Source: Gracilaria gracilis
Lineage: Eukaryota > Rhodophyta > Florideophyceae > Gracilariales > Gracilariaceae
Direction of reading: 5' to 3'
NCBI GenBank assembly: GCA_030374805.1
Contig: JARGSG010000074.1
Coordinates: 293,758-357,757 of the forward strand
DNA: 64,000 bases
Below, one piece after another: positions 53,611 through 64,000 of this stretch (position 1 is its first letter; every line of letters begins with the position of its first letter). The translations under genes were made by a program, and so were the position numbers. Below the pieces are notes generated by a model. That model worked only from the letters and a program-made list of their open reading frames with translations, ran no database searches and was not told where the DNA came from.

Positions 53611-54463
53611 TGTGGGACAAAGCCGGGAACGGAAGGAAAGAACACAAACCGCGCCAGCGGCTACGCACCCAAGGTGTTCAGCCTTGCTCCCTATTGGGGC
53701 AGAGCAGTGGCAGAACCCTCCGATGAGGCCGACACGTGCCGGGCGTAACTCCAGGCAGCCTCTTCCTGACTTACAGACGGAGGTTGGGGGTGGCAATCGG
53801 GGTGCCAACAGGATGGATTCCACTGGGTGTGGCGTATCCCGTAGCAAAAGGGGCGAGATAGAAGGTAGCAAAATGAGCCGCACTGCGGAGCACAGACTCG
53901 TAAGAGCCAGGAACAATCCCGAGACAAAAAGGGGCAAACCTGTACAACAGGGCGAAGTGTAACGAAGCCGTAAGACGGGAAAAAAGAAAGAATGTATGAA
54001 AGAATGATAAATAAGAGGCCGTAACGACGGATCGGTGCTTCTCGGTGACGGAGGTGGATAACTTGTCCGGATAAGCGGCGGTATTCCCCGGGAATGGGGC
54101 AAAAGACCGTGCGCAAGCGGAACTCAAGCTAGAGCCAAGGCCTCCTTGAGGTTTACTTCCCCGTACAGTGGCGGCAAGTGCCGCCACTTATATACGGCTG
54201 ACAAATATCACTAAAATATCTAAGTACCCGGCACGCCGGCCAACACTACCCACGTGTACCTCCGTGGCACACTTGCAACGGCGCATCCGGTAATCGGGCG
54301 TGGGCACACACGTGTCGCACCAATCCTACCCTTCACAGGTGGATCCCTAATCCGGGCCAAATAGGCAAATAGACTTCATAATAGTAGGAAGTTCAGCCGA
54401 AAATAACAACGGATATATGAGTGGCACCCCCCCTCAGTCCCTGCCAAGGGCAATTGCTCTACA
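53611..54463 (-). repeat. 3' LTR of gypsy element 2 (853 bp)
   Basis: It starts TGTGGGACAAAGCCGGG and ends CAATTGCTCTACA on the plus strand. It is nearly identical to 60665-61516, differing at scattered single bases and short indels. The left edge lies inside the pogo element 2 transposase. Confidence 0.92.
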
Positions 54464-54518
54464 TCTCCCCCTTCTCAGGCTGAAACTTCCGACTCGTTCG
54501 GCTTCTCACCTCCCATCA

Positions 54519-56313
54519 TGGGCCTATATAATCCGGACTCCGGCGGTGAGCCTAACGACCACTCGGACTCCAACAACTTGGCACTCGTACCATACTTGGC
54601 ACCTTCGACTCTCATCGACACAGCGATGCCTACCAATAACAACGACACCTCCGGTAATCCCGGCGCTCTCCCAGGTGGGACTGGCGAATGACCGCTGCCG
54701 GACCGCGGTTCCGGTCGGTACCCTTGCCTCAATCGTCGGAGGCTTCCGCTTCCGGCGCGGCGTCCGTTGCGACAGCAGCGACTCCGGATCCAGCTCCCGT
54801 GTGGGATTGGTTCCATGCTAGCGTGCCGACAAATACGGGAGGATGGCCCAGTCTTGGGAGTCTCCGCGTACGCGATCCTCACCGCCATAGCGGCCTGTTT
54901 GCACAAGCCCCGTGGTTCAATGCCGAAGCCGTTCGGAATGAAGCGTTGATCAACTCCTACGCCATTGACGGTAACCTCCCCGGAGGGCTTCCCGTTAGCC
55001 TCGTCCGCTCATGGGACTGGCTCGCCCGTATCACGGTCCATCCAAATTGTCTCTGGTATACGAGAAGCGAGAGCCAGGCGTTCGCTCGCCGGGAGATTGC
55101 CCGCATTGGGTATGCGCGACATTTCCGGGCGCCGAACGAGCATCCGGTTCCGTCCAATTACGGGTTTGACGTGGCCTACTACCGTACGTTCGGCGAGGTT
55201 GAGTACGGAGATCGACTGGCTGTTGCCTTCGACGAGATTGACCGCTATGCGGATGTCGTCCAGCCCCACCAGGATCTCATTCTGTGGGCTCGTCCGATTC
55301 TTCGGGCCGAGTTCCGGTACCTCCGCAAGTCGTCGCGGCGCGAGTTCTTCGAAGGCCTCCGTCACGAGAGGAAGTGGCGATCCCGCTTCGGGATTCTGGT
55401 GCCGTACCAATGCTCGGAGGTTGAGCGAATCGCGGCGGGTTCCCGTCAAGGGCGATACGTTCCGCTGCCATCGTTCTGGCCTGCGGTCGAGGTCCCTCGA
55501 GGGTGCCATGTGGAGCTCCCCCCATGCCTGACATACGTCGGGTCGTACTACATGAAGAATCCGCCGCGCGGCCTTTGGAGCATCCTTGCCACCGAATGGA
55601 CTGTCCGTGTCGCGGCTTTCCTCCTCTGGGAGGCGTATGATCATTACCGGCTTTGGTTTGTGCCGGAGATGATTCGCCGATCCATTCGGAATTTGGACCT
55701 CACCGATGTGCTCGGATCCGTCCGCAACGCGCGGGAAGTGGTGTCCTTGGTGGAGGTCATCGACGGTGTCGAGTGGGGCTCCGTGCCTGCTAGTCAGGTC
55801 TCCGAGGGTATCCGTCGGGTTACAGACCAGTCTCCCGGACGCGACGTCAACGCTGGCGACTTTGTATACTTCGACCCATGGGAATGGGAGATAGTCACAG
55901 CCGCCGAGGCGCGGGAGCGGCGTCAGGTCGAGCGGAGCATCCCAGAGGGCCATCCTCGTGGGTTCGTCTTCGTCGACGACGAGGAGGACGAGAGCCTTGA
56001 TGAGGCAGGGAGCCCTATGGACCAGGGAGCGGACCAGCAGATCAACGTGATCGACGTAACCGGAGATGACGGCGGATCCGATGATGCGGTAGTGCAGGGT
56101 ACGCCCAACTCGGTTGGCGCGTGGCAGGCCTCCGCTTCTGCGGGCGGGGCCGGTTCGAGTACTGACCCCCAGGCGATCGTCATCCGCAGTTTCCTTCGCG
56201 GCATGGGTGTGCCCGTGTCTGACACGGTGACCGACTTGGCGCAGCTGCAGAGCCTTGCGGCTCAGTGGTTCGCCCAAGGTCGTGGGTCCGGTTCCGGACC
56301 GTCCGGCGTGTGA
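54519..56313 (+). CDS. Antisense ORF inside gypsy element 2, unknown function
   Basis: The long open frame starts at ATG 54688 and gives 541 codons. A frame opening at ATG 54519, only 56 bp inside the LTR, reads as a plausible N-terminus (MGLYNPDSGGEPNDHSDSNN) and would join after one frameshift near 54690. The body is rich in Arg, Trp and Tyr (WFNAEAVRNEALINSYAIDG, ILWARPILRAEFRYL). The C-terminal quarter is acidic, then Gly/Ser-rich. I know no homologous family. It runs opposite to gag-pol, between the end of pol and the 3' LTR, where some plant gypsy elements carry antisense ORFs. The length and even composition argue for selection. Confidence 0.6.
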
Positions 56314-56601
56314 TCGAACTCCATAGATACCAATATCTCTTGGCCCTATCATTAAATGTTTCCGGTTGCTACCGGCTTTTAGCAAAATCTCTTCATCCCT
56401 CCCCCTCCTCAGGGGGCAGCACCCCGCGAGGGGCGCCTGTTCCTTATCTAAGGGAGGTATTCCGCTTGAAGCGGCAAATTCCTGTTCTTCGACTTCCTCT
56501 TCTTAGGCTTCTTTTTCGTCTTTTTCTTCTATTCCACTGTATAGTGGCTTGTCCGCAGAAGCGGCAAATGTTACGCGTGCGCGGCGTAGCTAGTGTGGGC
56601 G

Positions 56602-58560
56602 CTAACCCACTTGGACTTTGTCGAGCGAGTCCGGTGGCGGCGTGCCGGTCCTCCGGTGGTATTGAAGTACCTTCGAGCGAGGCAGGTGCTCGATAGGTTC
56701 CTGTGTGTCCTCCAAAGGGGGGTAGCCGTACCAGCGGACTTGGTATACCAGCTCTCCAGTAGAGTCTTGGCCGTGCCTCACTATACGGTCCACTACGAAC
56801 TCGCGTTCGTAGACACTCCGCTCTGGCGGCTTGACCAGTGAGTCCTCATCCCTGGCAGTCGAACAATCTTCCGTTGTGTGGCGGATTGCTCCTCCACTGT
56901 CGTGGCTTATGCGGGCGATTGCCTTCGACTTCCGTCTTATCGGCAATGCATCCTGTATCCCAGGTCTCGGTTGCGCTCCCCAAGGAGGTTCTCGGAGAGT
57001 CACACTCTCTGGGGCGGGGTCTGAAACCACTTGCTTGTGGGGCTGTTGCGGGGGCCCATCTGGGCGGACTGTGAGCTTCCGGTGTTCCGGCGAGATCGTC
57101 CCGATCGACGGGTGGCAATCCTCCGTACGGGGGTCTAGCGAGCGGTGCTCCGTCACGTGCGTTGCTGACGGTTCGCCGCCCACAGCGGTGCGTGTGGCTC
57201 CAACCGTCGTGGGGCCGTGGTGAGCCGTCTCAATTACGGAACTACGGTTTTTTGACGGCTCGTCACTCTCCGTGGCACGCATGTGCCCACGGCGTGCACT
57301 GTCATGTGCATAGTCATCCTTCAAGGGAGGCGGTTTACCCACGGTGCGTGGCGCGTGTCGCGCCGTGCGCGCGTCCAACTTACTTGGCTTCTGTCCACCT
57401 AGAGTGGTGTCCACCTGTACTGGTATGGCCGCTTGCTCTGCCGTTCCGGCGCCGTCATCGAATAAGTCGATTGCCCTTCCCAAGCTTGGGTCTGCTGTCA
57501 CGGCACGGTCTTTTGCAACCAATGTCTTTTCCGAGTGGTCGGTCTTCTCCGCTGACGGGGCAACATTCGTCTCGTCTTCATTCCGCAGTGGCGGTGCGTC
57601 TCCGTGCGTGTTCCCGGACTTTGGGCTTTGAATAGCGCCGCTGCTGTTGCAGGCCTGCGCGTCCTCCGTCAGTGACGGTATTGCGCCAGCGATACCTTCC
57701 ACGTTGTGCCCCGGTGTCTCTGGATGCGCATCCCGTCTGGGCGTAGCATTTCTACGTAGGCAGTCCGCTTGCAGCGGCGAAGACGAAGGCGGTAACTCTG
57801 CATCCCCTGGCATTGGGCCTTCAGCGGTGCGCTTACCGTCACACGTCCATTCGCTTCCCGTCCGCGACGGCAAGGCTTCACTCACTCCGTCCCCGGCGGT
57901 GCCTTGCGCGGGTGTACTATCCATTTGCGACGGCGTAGACTGCGGAGCAGCAGTGTAACCAAAATGAGCGTCTCCCTCCCCCTCCTCAGCGGGAGCGGTG
58001 GGGCCCGGAGCGATAATCCCAGTAGTGGGCGCGACGCGTGTGTGCACATACGCATCTTGCCCAACTTTGGGGGTATGTTCCGCTTCCATTGGAAGGTCGG
58101 CCAAGCCGCGCGTTGCGTGCGGTAGAATTGGCAGGCCGGGTGGGCTAGTATCCGATGTTGTCGGTCCTTGATGACCTTTGTGTACGGGAGGTTCTGGCGA
58201 TGGTGCCGGCGTAACGCGATCAGGCGAGAGGCGTTCGTGTTCTCCCTTGATGTTAAGGACAACCGTAGTATCGGTGACAGAGATGACCCTGTAGGGGCCG
58301 TCCGCGATCGGAGAAAGCTTGTGCCGTTTTTCTTTTTCCGGATTGTAGTATTCTTTCCGGAGAAAGACATAGCCACCTTCCTTGATCGGTGGGGCCTTCT
58401 TTCGCAGACGTGCGTCGAAATTCCGCTTGTAGGCGGCTTCCGCCTTAGCGATTTGCTGCCCAACTACGGGAGTAATTTGTTTGAGCCAGCGCTTCCAGGC
58501 GTCCCTGTATAGGCGGAGTGAAGGGAATTTATCCAGCGTAGGTTGGGGCTCGACAGCCAC
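56602..58560 (-). CDS. Gypsy 2 integrase C-terminus, long linker and chromodomain
   Basis: The frame starts with the integrase C-terminal module: PTLDKFPSLRLYRDAWKRWL, then DARLRKKAPPIKEGGYVFLR and the GPY/F-type DGPYRVISV (residues about 87-95). About 440 residues of Pro/Ser/Thr/Glu-rich, probably disordered linker follow. It ends with a chromodomain (about 588-640): FVVDRIVRHGQ, LVYQVRWYGYPPLEDTQEP. Chromodomains guide such elements to particular chromatin. The catalytic core lies upstream in another open stretch (58603-59271), separated by a stop near 58603. The linker is unusually long for a chromovirus. Confidence 0.85.
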   Translation of the reverse strand: MAVEPQPTLDKFPSLRLYRDAWKRWLKQITPVVGQQIAKAEAAYKRNFDARLRKKAPPIKEGGYVFLRKEYYNPEKEKRHKLSPIADGPYRVISVTDTTVVLNIKGEHERLSPDRVTPAPSPEPPVHKGHQGPTTSDTSPPGLPILPHATRGLADLPMEAEHTPKVGQDAYVHTRVAPTTGIIAPGPTAPAEEGEGDAHFGYTAAPQSTPSQMDSTPAQGTAGDGVSEALPSRTGSEWTCDGKRTAEGPMPGDAELPPSSSPLQADCLRRNATPRRDAHPETPGHNVEGIAGAIPSLTEDAQACNSSGAIQSPKSGNTHGDAPPLRNEDETNVAPSAEKTDHSEKTLVAKDRAVTADPSLGRAIDLFDDGAGTAEQAAIPVQVDTTLGGQKPSKLDARTARHAPRTVGKPPPLKDDYAHDSARRGHMRATESDEPSKNRSSVIETAHHGPTTVGATRTAVGGEPSATHVTEHRSLDPRTEDCHPSIGTISPEHRKLTVRPDGPPQQPHKQVVSDPAPESVTLREPPWGAQPRPGIQDALPIRRKSKAIARISHDSGGAIRHTTEDCSTARDEDSLVKPPERSVYEREFVVDRIVRHGQDSTGELVYQVRWYGYPPLEDTQEPIEHLPRSKVLQYHRRTGTPPPDSLDKVQVG

Positions 58561-58602
58561 CGATGGTGGAGCACGTGATAAGACCAGTTCGAATGGAGTG
58601 AT

Positions 58603-59271
58603 CTAGGTAGTGCGATGTACCTGCGTGTTGTAGGCATAGGTCACCGCATCGGTGTAGAGATCCCATTCCGACAGGTGGTCGGCGACAAAGGTTCGCAGCG
58701 CATTCAGCATGGTGCGATTGAAGCGCTCTACCTGGCCGTTACTTTGCGGATGGTAGTTCGTAGTAAACCAGTTCTTAATGTCCAGTATTCGACACACGTC
58801 CTGGAAGAACTTCGCAGAGAATTGCGACCCATTATCCGATAGTAAATCAATCGGCGGTCCGTAGACAAACACCCAGTGGGTTACGAACGCTTGCGCGACC
58901 GCACTGGCGGTGATCTTCGTCAGCGGAACTGTTCGCACGAGCTTCGAAAAGCGGTCGGTTATGACGAGTAGAAACCGATTACCTCGGCGAGTCCGAATAA
59001 ACTCACCGAGTATGTCAATCGCCACGAACTCAAGTGGGGCCCTTGCGGGGAAGAGTACCAACTGTTTTGGAGTATTTCCGCTGTTTGACGCGGTTCTTTG
59101 CACAACCAGAGCATCCACGAGCAGTGGCGTACGCATCGAATGCCATAGCTGGCCAATAGAAGTCCTTCCTAAGGGTGTGTAGTACAACTTCCTTCCACCA
59201 GGGGTGGGCCGACAACTTCGCGTAATGCGACAAATGCAAGACTCGAGATTGAAGCGAGTGAGGTACCACAA
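58603..59271 (-). pseudogene. Gypsy 2 integrase core
   Basis: The triad is complete: Asp in FVAIDILGEF, Asp in LLSDNGSQF and Glu in NGQVERFNRT. The zinc-binding HHCC region at the upstream edge is disturbed by a frameshift near 59150-59270 (HYAKLSAHPWW and GCSGCAKN lie in the neighbouring frame). A stop near 58603 separates it from the C-terminal module. Confidence 0.85.
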
Positions 59272-59282
59272 TCTGTGGTCGG

Positions 59283-60664
59283 TCAGTAACCGTTTCGAAC
59301 CAAGAATCCTTGGTCGTTCATGACAAAAGGCAGTTGAGCTCCACCGTTCAGACGGGCGCGCACCCTACTGCAGAACGGGTCCGTATACTGTTCCCGGATC
59401 AGTTCTTCCGGTGTTATCGGCACGAATGATCCCGGTACTGGCTCCGTATCTGAAACGGCTAAGACAGCGTCATAGACGTCCCATCCCTCCAAATCTTCGT
59501 CTTCGTCGTCCTCCATGAAGAAACAGGGTATTTCCAGATCATCGACTGGCTCAGCTTCGGCCGCAGTCGGTAAGCGGGAAAGTGCATCAGCCTGAGTGTT
59601 CAGGATTCCCTTCTTGTACTGCACGTCGAAGTCGAACTCCGATAATCTTAGCCTCCACCGCATCAAGCGGCCAGAAGGCTCCGCAATCGAGAGAAGCCAT
59701 CGCAGAGCCGAATGGTCGGTATGAACGGTAAAATGTCCTCCCATGAGGCACGGTCGCAGCGTCTGGAGAGCCCAGACTACTGCTAAGCATTCTTTCTCGG
59801 GTACCGAGTAATTCCTTTCATGAACGTTAAGGCTTCGAGACCAAAAACCAATTGGAAGTCGTTCGCCACTCTCCGTGGTCTGAAGCAGGGCACAGCCGAT
59901 CTGGAAATTGCTGGCATCCGTATCGATGGCATAGGGCAATCCAAGTTTCGGGAGGGAAAGAATTGGCGGCGAAGTCACTGCATCAATGAGAGATGAGAAT
60001 GCCGTTGCCTTACGGTCATCGAATGGTTCCAGTTTCACTGGCTGTCCCTTTCGCAAGAGTTCATTCAATGGAGCTGCTATATCCGCGAAGTGTGGAATAA
60101 AACGGCGGTAGACATTGCAAAGGCCGAGGAAGGATCGGAGTTCCGTCTGAGTCCGTGGGTGTTTGGCCTCCTTGAGGGACCGCAAACGTACAGCGTCAAT
60201 CGATAGCCGTCCCGGACGGATTATGTGGCCGAGATATTTCACGGTATCGGTAAAGAACTCGCACTTCTTCAACTTCAGTGTGATGCCTGCCTCTCGTAGG
60301 ACTCGCATCACCTCCCGAACGTGGGTCAAGTGCTCGTCCAGGTTACTGGAGGACACAATGATGTCATCCAGGTATACCAGGCACGTCTTCCACTTAAAGC
60401 GGGCAAGCAAAATGTCCACTGCTCTTTGGAAAGTGGCAGGGGCGTTCGTGAGCCCGAAGGGCATCCGGTCGAATCGGTATAGTCCTTGATGACATACAAA
60501 CGCCGTTTTATCACGGTTCTCTGCCCTAACTGGGACTTGCCAATATCCCCATTTCGCGTCGAGGGTCGTGAACACCTTTGCGCTTCCGAGCGAATCGATA
60601 CATTCGTCCATCCTCGGGATGGGATACACGTCCTTGACGGTAGCCGCGTTAAGCTTGCGGTACT
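59283..60664 (-). pseudogene. Gypsy 2 reverse transcriptase and RNase H
   Basis: The frame is open for about 460 codons from the solo LTR edge. Reverse transcriptase motifs are KLNAATVKDVYPIPRMDE, TTLDAKWGYWQVPV, FGLTNAPATFQRAVD and the catalytic LVYLDDIIV. The RNase H has YAIDTDASNFQIG, VPEKECLAVVWAL, VHTDHSALRWLL and ADALSRLP. The N-terminal part of the reverse transcriptase lies on the other side of the inserted LTR, at 61517-61924. The join at DYRKLN is broken exactly at the insertion. Confidence 0.9.
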
Positions 60665-61516
60665 TGTGGGGCAAAGCCGGGAACGAAAGGAAAGAACACA
60701 AACCGCGCCAGCGGCTACGCACCCAAGGTGTTCAGCCTTGCTCCCTATTGGGGCAGAGCAGTGGCAGAACCCTCCGATGAGGCCGACACGTGCCGGGCGT
60801 AACTCCAGGCAGCCTCTTCCTGACTTACAGACGGAGGTTGGGGGTGGCAATCGGGGTGCCAACAGGATGGATTCCACTGGGTGTGGCGTATCCCGTAGCA
60901 AAAGGGGCGAGATAGAAGGTAGCAAAATGAGCCGCACTGCGGAGCACAGACTCGTAAGAGCCGAGGAACAATCCCGAGACAAAAAGGGGCAAACCTGTAC
61001 AACAGGGCGAAGTGTAACGAAGCCGTAAGACGGGGAAAACAGAAAGAATGTATGAAAGACTGATAAATAAGAGGCCGTAACGACGGATCGGTGCTTCTCG
61101 GTGACGGAGGTGGATAACTTGTCCGGATAAGCGGCGGTATTCCCCGGGAATGGGGCAAAAGACCGTGCGCAAGCGGAACTCAAGCTAGAGCCAAGGCCTC
61201 TTTGAGGTTTACTTCCCGTACAGTGGCGGCAAGTGCCGCCACTTATATACGGCTGACAAATATCACTAAAATATCTAAGTACCCGGTCGCCGGCCAACAC
61301 TACCCACGTGTACCTCCGTGGCACACTTGCAACGGCGCATCCGGTAATCGGGCGCGGGCACACACGTGTCGCACCAATCCTACCCTTCATAGGTGGATCC
61401 CTAATCCGGGCCAAATAGGCAAATAGACTTCATAATAGTAGGAAGTTCAGCCGAAAATAACAACGGATATATGAGTGGCATCCCCCTCAGTCCCTGCCAA
61501 GGGCAATTGCTCTACA
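60665..61516. mobile_element. Solo LTR inserted in the gypsy 2 reverse transcriptase
   Basis: The 852-bp stretch has the same TG and CA ends as the 3' LTR at 53611-54463 and is nearly identical to it. It is flanked by GTACT (60660-60664) and GTAAT (61517-61521), a 5-bp duplication with one difference. Without it the reverse transcriptase frame joins at Asp-Tyr-Arg-Lys. No internal region is present, so it is a solo LTR formed by recombination between the two LTRs of an inserted copy. Confidence 0.9.
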
Positions 61517-62108
61517 GTAATCGATACAAAAACGTCAAGACCCATCGGGTTTGGGAGCGAGTACCATGGGCAAGGCCCATGGCGACTGGGCCGGTTCAAT
61601 GACTCCGGCGCGGAGCATCTTCTCGACTTGAGTCTTTTCTTCTTCCCGAGCTGTCGGTCCTGCCCTGTAGGGGTGTTGCGAGATTGGCCGAGTGTTCGGC
61701 ATCAAATCCATCCGATGTTCGGTGATCCCAATTTTCCCAAGGGACCCGTCCCACATGGGGGTGAACTCGCGTAGCATATCCCGTAACTTCTCGCGGTGAG
61801 ACTCTGGGACATGGAAAAAGTCTCGAGACTCGAGCTCCTGTACGGGGTCCTTCTTCTCAGATCCAGGTGATTCTGGCCTTCCTTCCGACAGTGTCGGCGT
61901 TGCTTCTTTCGACGAGTTCAACACTTCTTTTACCCGATGACTTCGGCGCAGCGTCTCCGACGAAGTCTTGGTACGGTTGTGTCCAGCGCACTTCCCCTCT
62001 CCTCCTCAGCTTCGAGAATGCCGAGAACCTCGGCGGTAGAGACCTGTGTGGAGTACAATAGCCACCGGGTGTGGGTACATGGGAACCAATGACTTGATTC
62101 TTTACCAA
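61517..62108 (-). pseudogene. Gypsy 2 reverse transcriptase N-terminus
   Basis: The minus frame 61535-61924 encodes the linker and start of the reverse transcriptase: HRMDLMPNTRPI, then AGVIEPAQSPWALPMVLAPK. It is followed by a TGA before RFCIDY at the LTR edge. Upstream, 61857-62108 carries a Ser/Arg-rich linker in another frame. Confidence 0.85.
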
Positions 62109-62149
62109 CCTCTGTTGGAGGAGCTGAAATTAGCAACCAATACCCTGAA

Positions 62150-62720
62150 TGGCTTTTCTGGCTCAACAAGTACAATCCCCATTCGCGAGGGCCACGTTCT
62201 GCCTTTCGTAAAGGAGAGGCAATGGCTGAACGGTTTGCAGGCCGTGCTGTTAGGACGTGACCGTGACCCATGTCTGGGATTCCGGTGGAATGCGAATAGA
62301 CCGAGCCACTCGGAGCTTCGTATATGAACGGTGCGATTCCGCTGGCTGCTGGGCCACTGGCAATGGAACTTGCTTCTTGAAAGCCTTTCGTAAAGGTCGC
62401 CGGACAATTGGCACTGTTGTGCCGTCCTCCAGCTCGACGGTCCTTTTTCGTGGTCGAATTGCTTCGACAAAACGGTCGCAGAAATCACATCCGAGTATGA
62501 CCGGCGCAGCTAAACGCTTGCAGACCATGAAGTCCAAGCGGACAACGCAACGGCCAAGCCTGACAATCAGGTCAATTACTCCCACGATTGAAAGGGGGTC
62601 TATTGGTTTGCATCCGCTATTTCGGTGGGGGGGCCGGCCGAATCTGAGACAATAACTGCGGCGGAATAAGCGATTGAACCAAAAAAGTTTGGACCAGCAC
62701 CCGTGTCGAGAACGGATAAC
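62150..62720 (-). pseudogene. Gypsy 2 protease
   Basis: The aspartic protease active site is LDTGAGPNF near 62690-62715. The rest of the fold continues after frame changes at 62250-62585 (VILGCDFCDRFV, LEDGTTVPI). At least two frameshifts separate the parts. Confidence 0.75.
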
Positions 62721-64000
62721 TGCCGAACCATATAATGGTCGGATATCCGAGGTCGGCGAAAACTTTGTAGTTTCAATTTCGCCATGACCAGGACTCTATC
62801 CGGAGCGCGGAAATTTGCGTGACCGTACCCACGGGCGACGGAGAACACCGAGATGTTCCGAGTCCACGTCTGTCGTGGCCATCTTCCTCGTAAGGATCGT
62901 GACCGGGGAGCGAGGCTTTTGCAAACCTCCGGCGCAGTTTGAGCTCGACTGCGTTTGCGCCCGCCTCCTTCAAAGGAGGCTCCCATGCTCAGTTTTTTCT
63001 GAGCGTCGCCGCTATTTTGCGGAACCGTAGGGCTCGCAGATGTGGCTGCTGCTTCACCATGATGCGGTGAAGATTCCTGTTTTCCAGGCTGAGTATCCGC
63101 CTTCGAACGAAGGTACGATTTGTCGGGGACACGTTCCCGCTCGGCGGGCGTCAACGACTCATAATGGAGAACAATTTTTTCCATCTCCCTGAATGGTAAC
63201 ATACAGTTCGGGGCAATATGACCAGGTTTGTAGCAAACATGGCATATGAGCTGGCGAAGAGAATCCGCATTGGGTGGCCTTTGCTCCTGTCTCGGGGGGT
63301 AGGGATCCCTCCACCCGGGACGGGAGTTTCTGTATCCGCCAGAGTGTGGCACTGGCAATGCCGGAACATGATTACCGGCGTACAGAGCAGCATCCGAATC
63401 TGCGGTTGTCGGTCCCATCGTAGGATGTCAGGTCCGACGTTGCCAAAGATTGGGTCATTCTGCACTAGTGCACGTTGTCGTAGTCAGCATGGGCTGAACC
63501 TCTCGATTGATGCTGTGATAAATCCCTCTCTTCCAGATGGAATAGACGGCGTGTGCGAGACTTAATGCCGGCACGTTCCCGGGCCGCATCACCCTCAGCT
63601 TGGGCAAATTGAACCAGCTCCAAGTAAGAGATCTTGCGCTTGTTCTCCCGATTAACTAGCTACCAAAGTCCTAATCGAGGGAACCAAGCCATCCACAAAC
63701 ATGGTACATCGCTCGGCCGCGGAGTAGACGTTCCCACAGCGGTGAAAGGCCTTATTCAACCGTGTAGAATAAACGGTCTCCGTCTCTTCGGTCCTTGCTT
63801 CGTGTCGCGCAATGCGAGTATGGCATCTTGAATTGCGTTTCCTGTAGCGTAGGGATCGCAGGAGGTACTGTACAGCCTCTGGCCAACAGGTCACTCCTCC
63901 CTCGGAGGCACGAGACGATCCGCGGACAGAGTTGTACTGGTCCTCGGCCATACCTTTTAAAAAGTAAGGCAGTGCGATGTAGGCTTGCGCCTCAGACATC
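62720..64000 (-). pseudogene. Gypsy 2 gag, runs off the window
   Basis: The minus frame 62600-63418 has the CCHC knuckle CHVCYKPGHIAPNC (about 63200-63245) in a Pro/Gly/Arg-rich context. The frame 63652-63999 has a capsid-like helical stretch (AYIALPYFLKGMAEDQYN, YSTRLNKAFHR), which continues beyond the window edge. The two frames are separated by a degenerate section at 63420-63650. Confidence 0.8.

Larger units (their letters stand above)
53611..64000 (-). mobile_element. Chromodomain Ty3/gypsy element 2 (chromovirus), runs off the window
   Basis: The element runs on the minus strand: gag (beyond 64000 to about 62700), protease, reverse transcriptase, RNase H, integrase, chromodomain, then a plus-strand ORF and the 3' LTR (53611-54463). 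The 5' LTR lies outside the window. A solo LTR of the same family is inserted in its reverse transcriptase. Stops and shifts make it non-autonomous. Confidence 0.88.

Noticed and set aside
54688..56313. The plus ORF as the gag of an element in the other orientation
   Set aside because: A gag with a CCHC knuckle is present on the minus strand in its proper place, and pol runs minus towards this ORF.

Overview
This window looks like nuclear DNA of a eukaryotic alga, most likely a red alga. That is my inference: the four clean host genes include a plastid-type DUF1517 protein beside an AP-1 sigma subunit, a metaxin and a COP9 subunit. The genes are compact with short (77-81 bp) GT-AG introns, and everything around them is dense in Ty3/gypsy, Harbinger, pogo-type, hAT and piggyBac elements. 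No taxon can be proven from the sequence alone.

Layout. 0-10.7 kb: decayed DNA holding a DEAD-box helicase relic (minus), a Harbinger transposase relic split by a 414-bp MITE with an 8-bp target duplication, a hAT transposase relic, and a broken unknown gene. 10.7-13.6 kb: gene-free, with foldback hairpins and an array of long-hairpin repeats. 13.6-19.4 kb: a G-rich block with a long broken ORF joining a ParB-like region (IDGxHR) to a double-stranded-beta-helix-like domain, a PanE-like reductase with one stop, and a broken coiled-coil ORF. 20.86-28.59 kb: a Ty3/gypsy element (minus) with 5-bp duplications (CGAGG), whose 5' LTR is split by a Harbinger element (duplication ACT). 28.82-33.39 kb: a pogo/DDE_1 element (TA duplication) split by a second, nearly intact Harbinger (duplication ACT). 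33.4-34.6 kb: an intact unknown membrane protein gene.

36.1-40.4 kb: a very GC-rich host gene island: DUF1517 protein, metaxin, COP9 subunit 7 and AP-1 sigma, the last with an intron directly after its ATG. 40.76-51.95 kb: an 11.2-kb structure bounded by long inverted repeats. It has an accessory ORF at the left end and a Harbinger transposase at the right end, pointing towards each other. Between them lie four butt-joined, truncated host-gene pieces (LepA/GUF1, DNA2, a dihydroflavonol-reductase-like epimerase, and a signal-peptide-peptidase-like piece), the last split by a piggyBac element with a CTAG duplication. This reads as a gene-capturing (Pack-type) Harbinger element and is the best candidate for something undescribed. 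52.7-53.6 kb: a second pogo-type element cut by an LTR. 53.6-64 kb: a chromodomain Ty3/gypsy element (minus, running off the window) with an 853-bp 3' LTR, an unusual 541-codon antisense ORF, and a solo LTR of the same family inserted in its reverse transcriptase.

Many ORFs here carry single in-frame stops in otherwise undamaged frames. Where the ancestral residue can be guessed it is usually Gln or Arg, which fits C-to-T decay of CAA, CAG and CGA codons rather than a changed genetic code, since the intact genes end in TAA, TAG and TGA.
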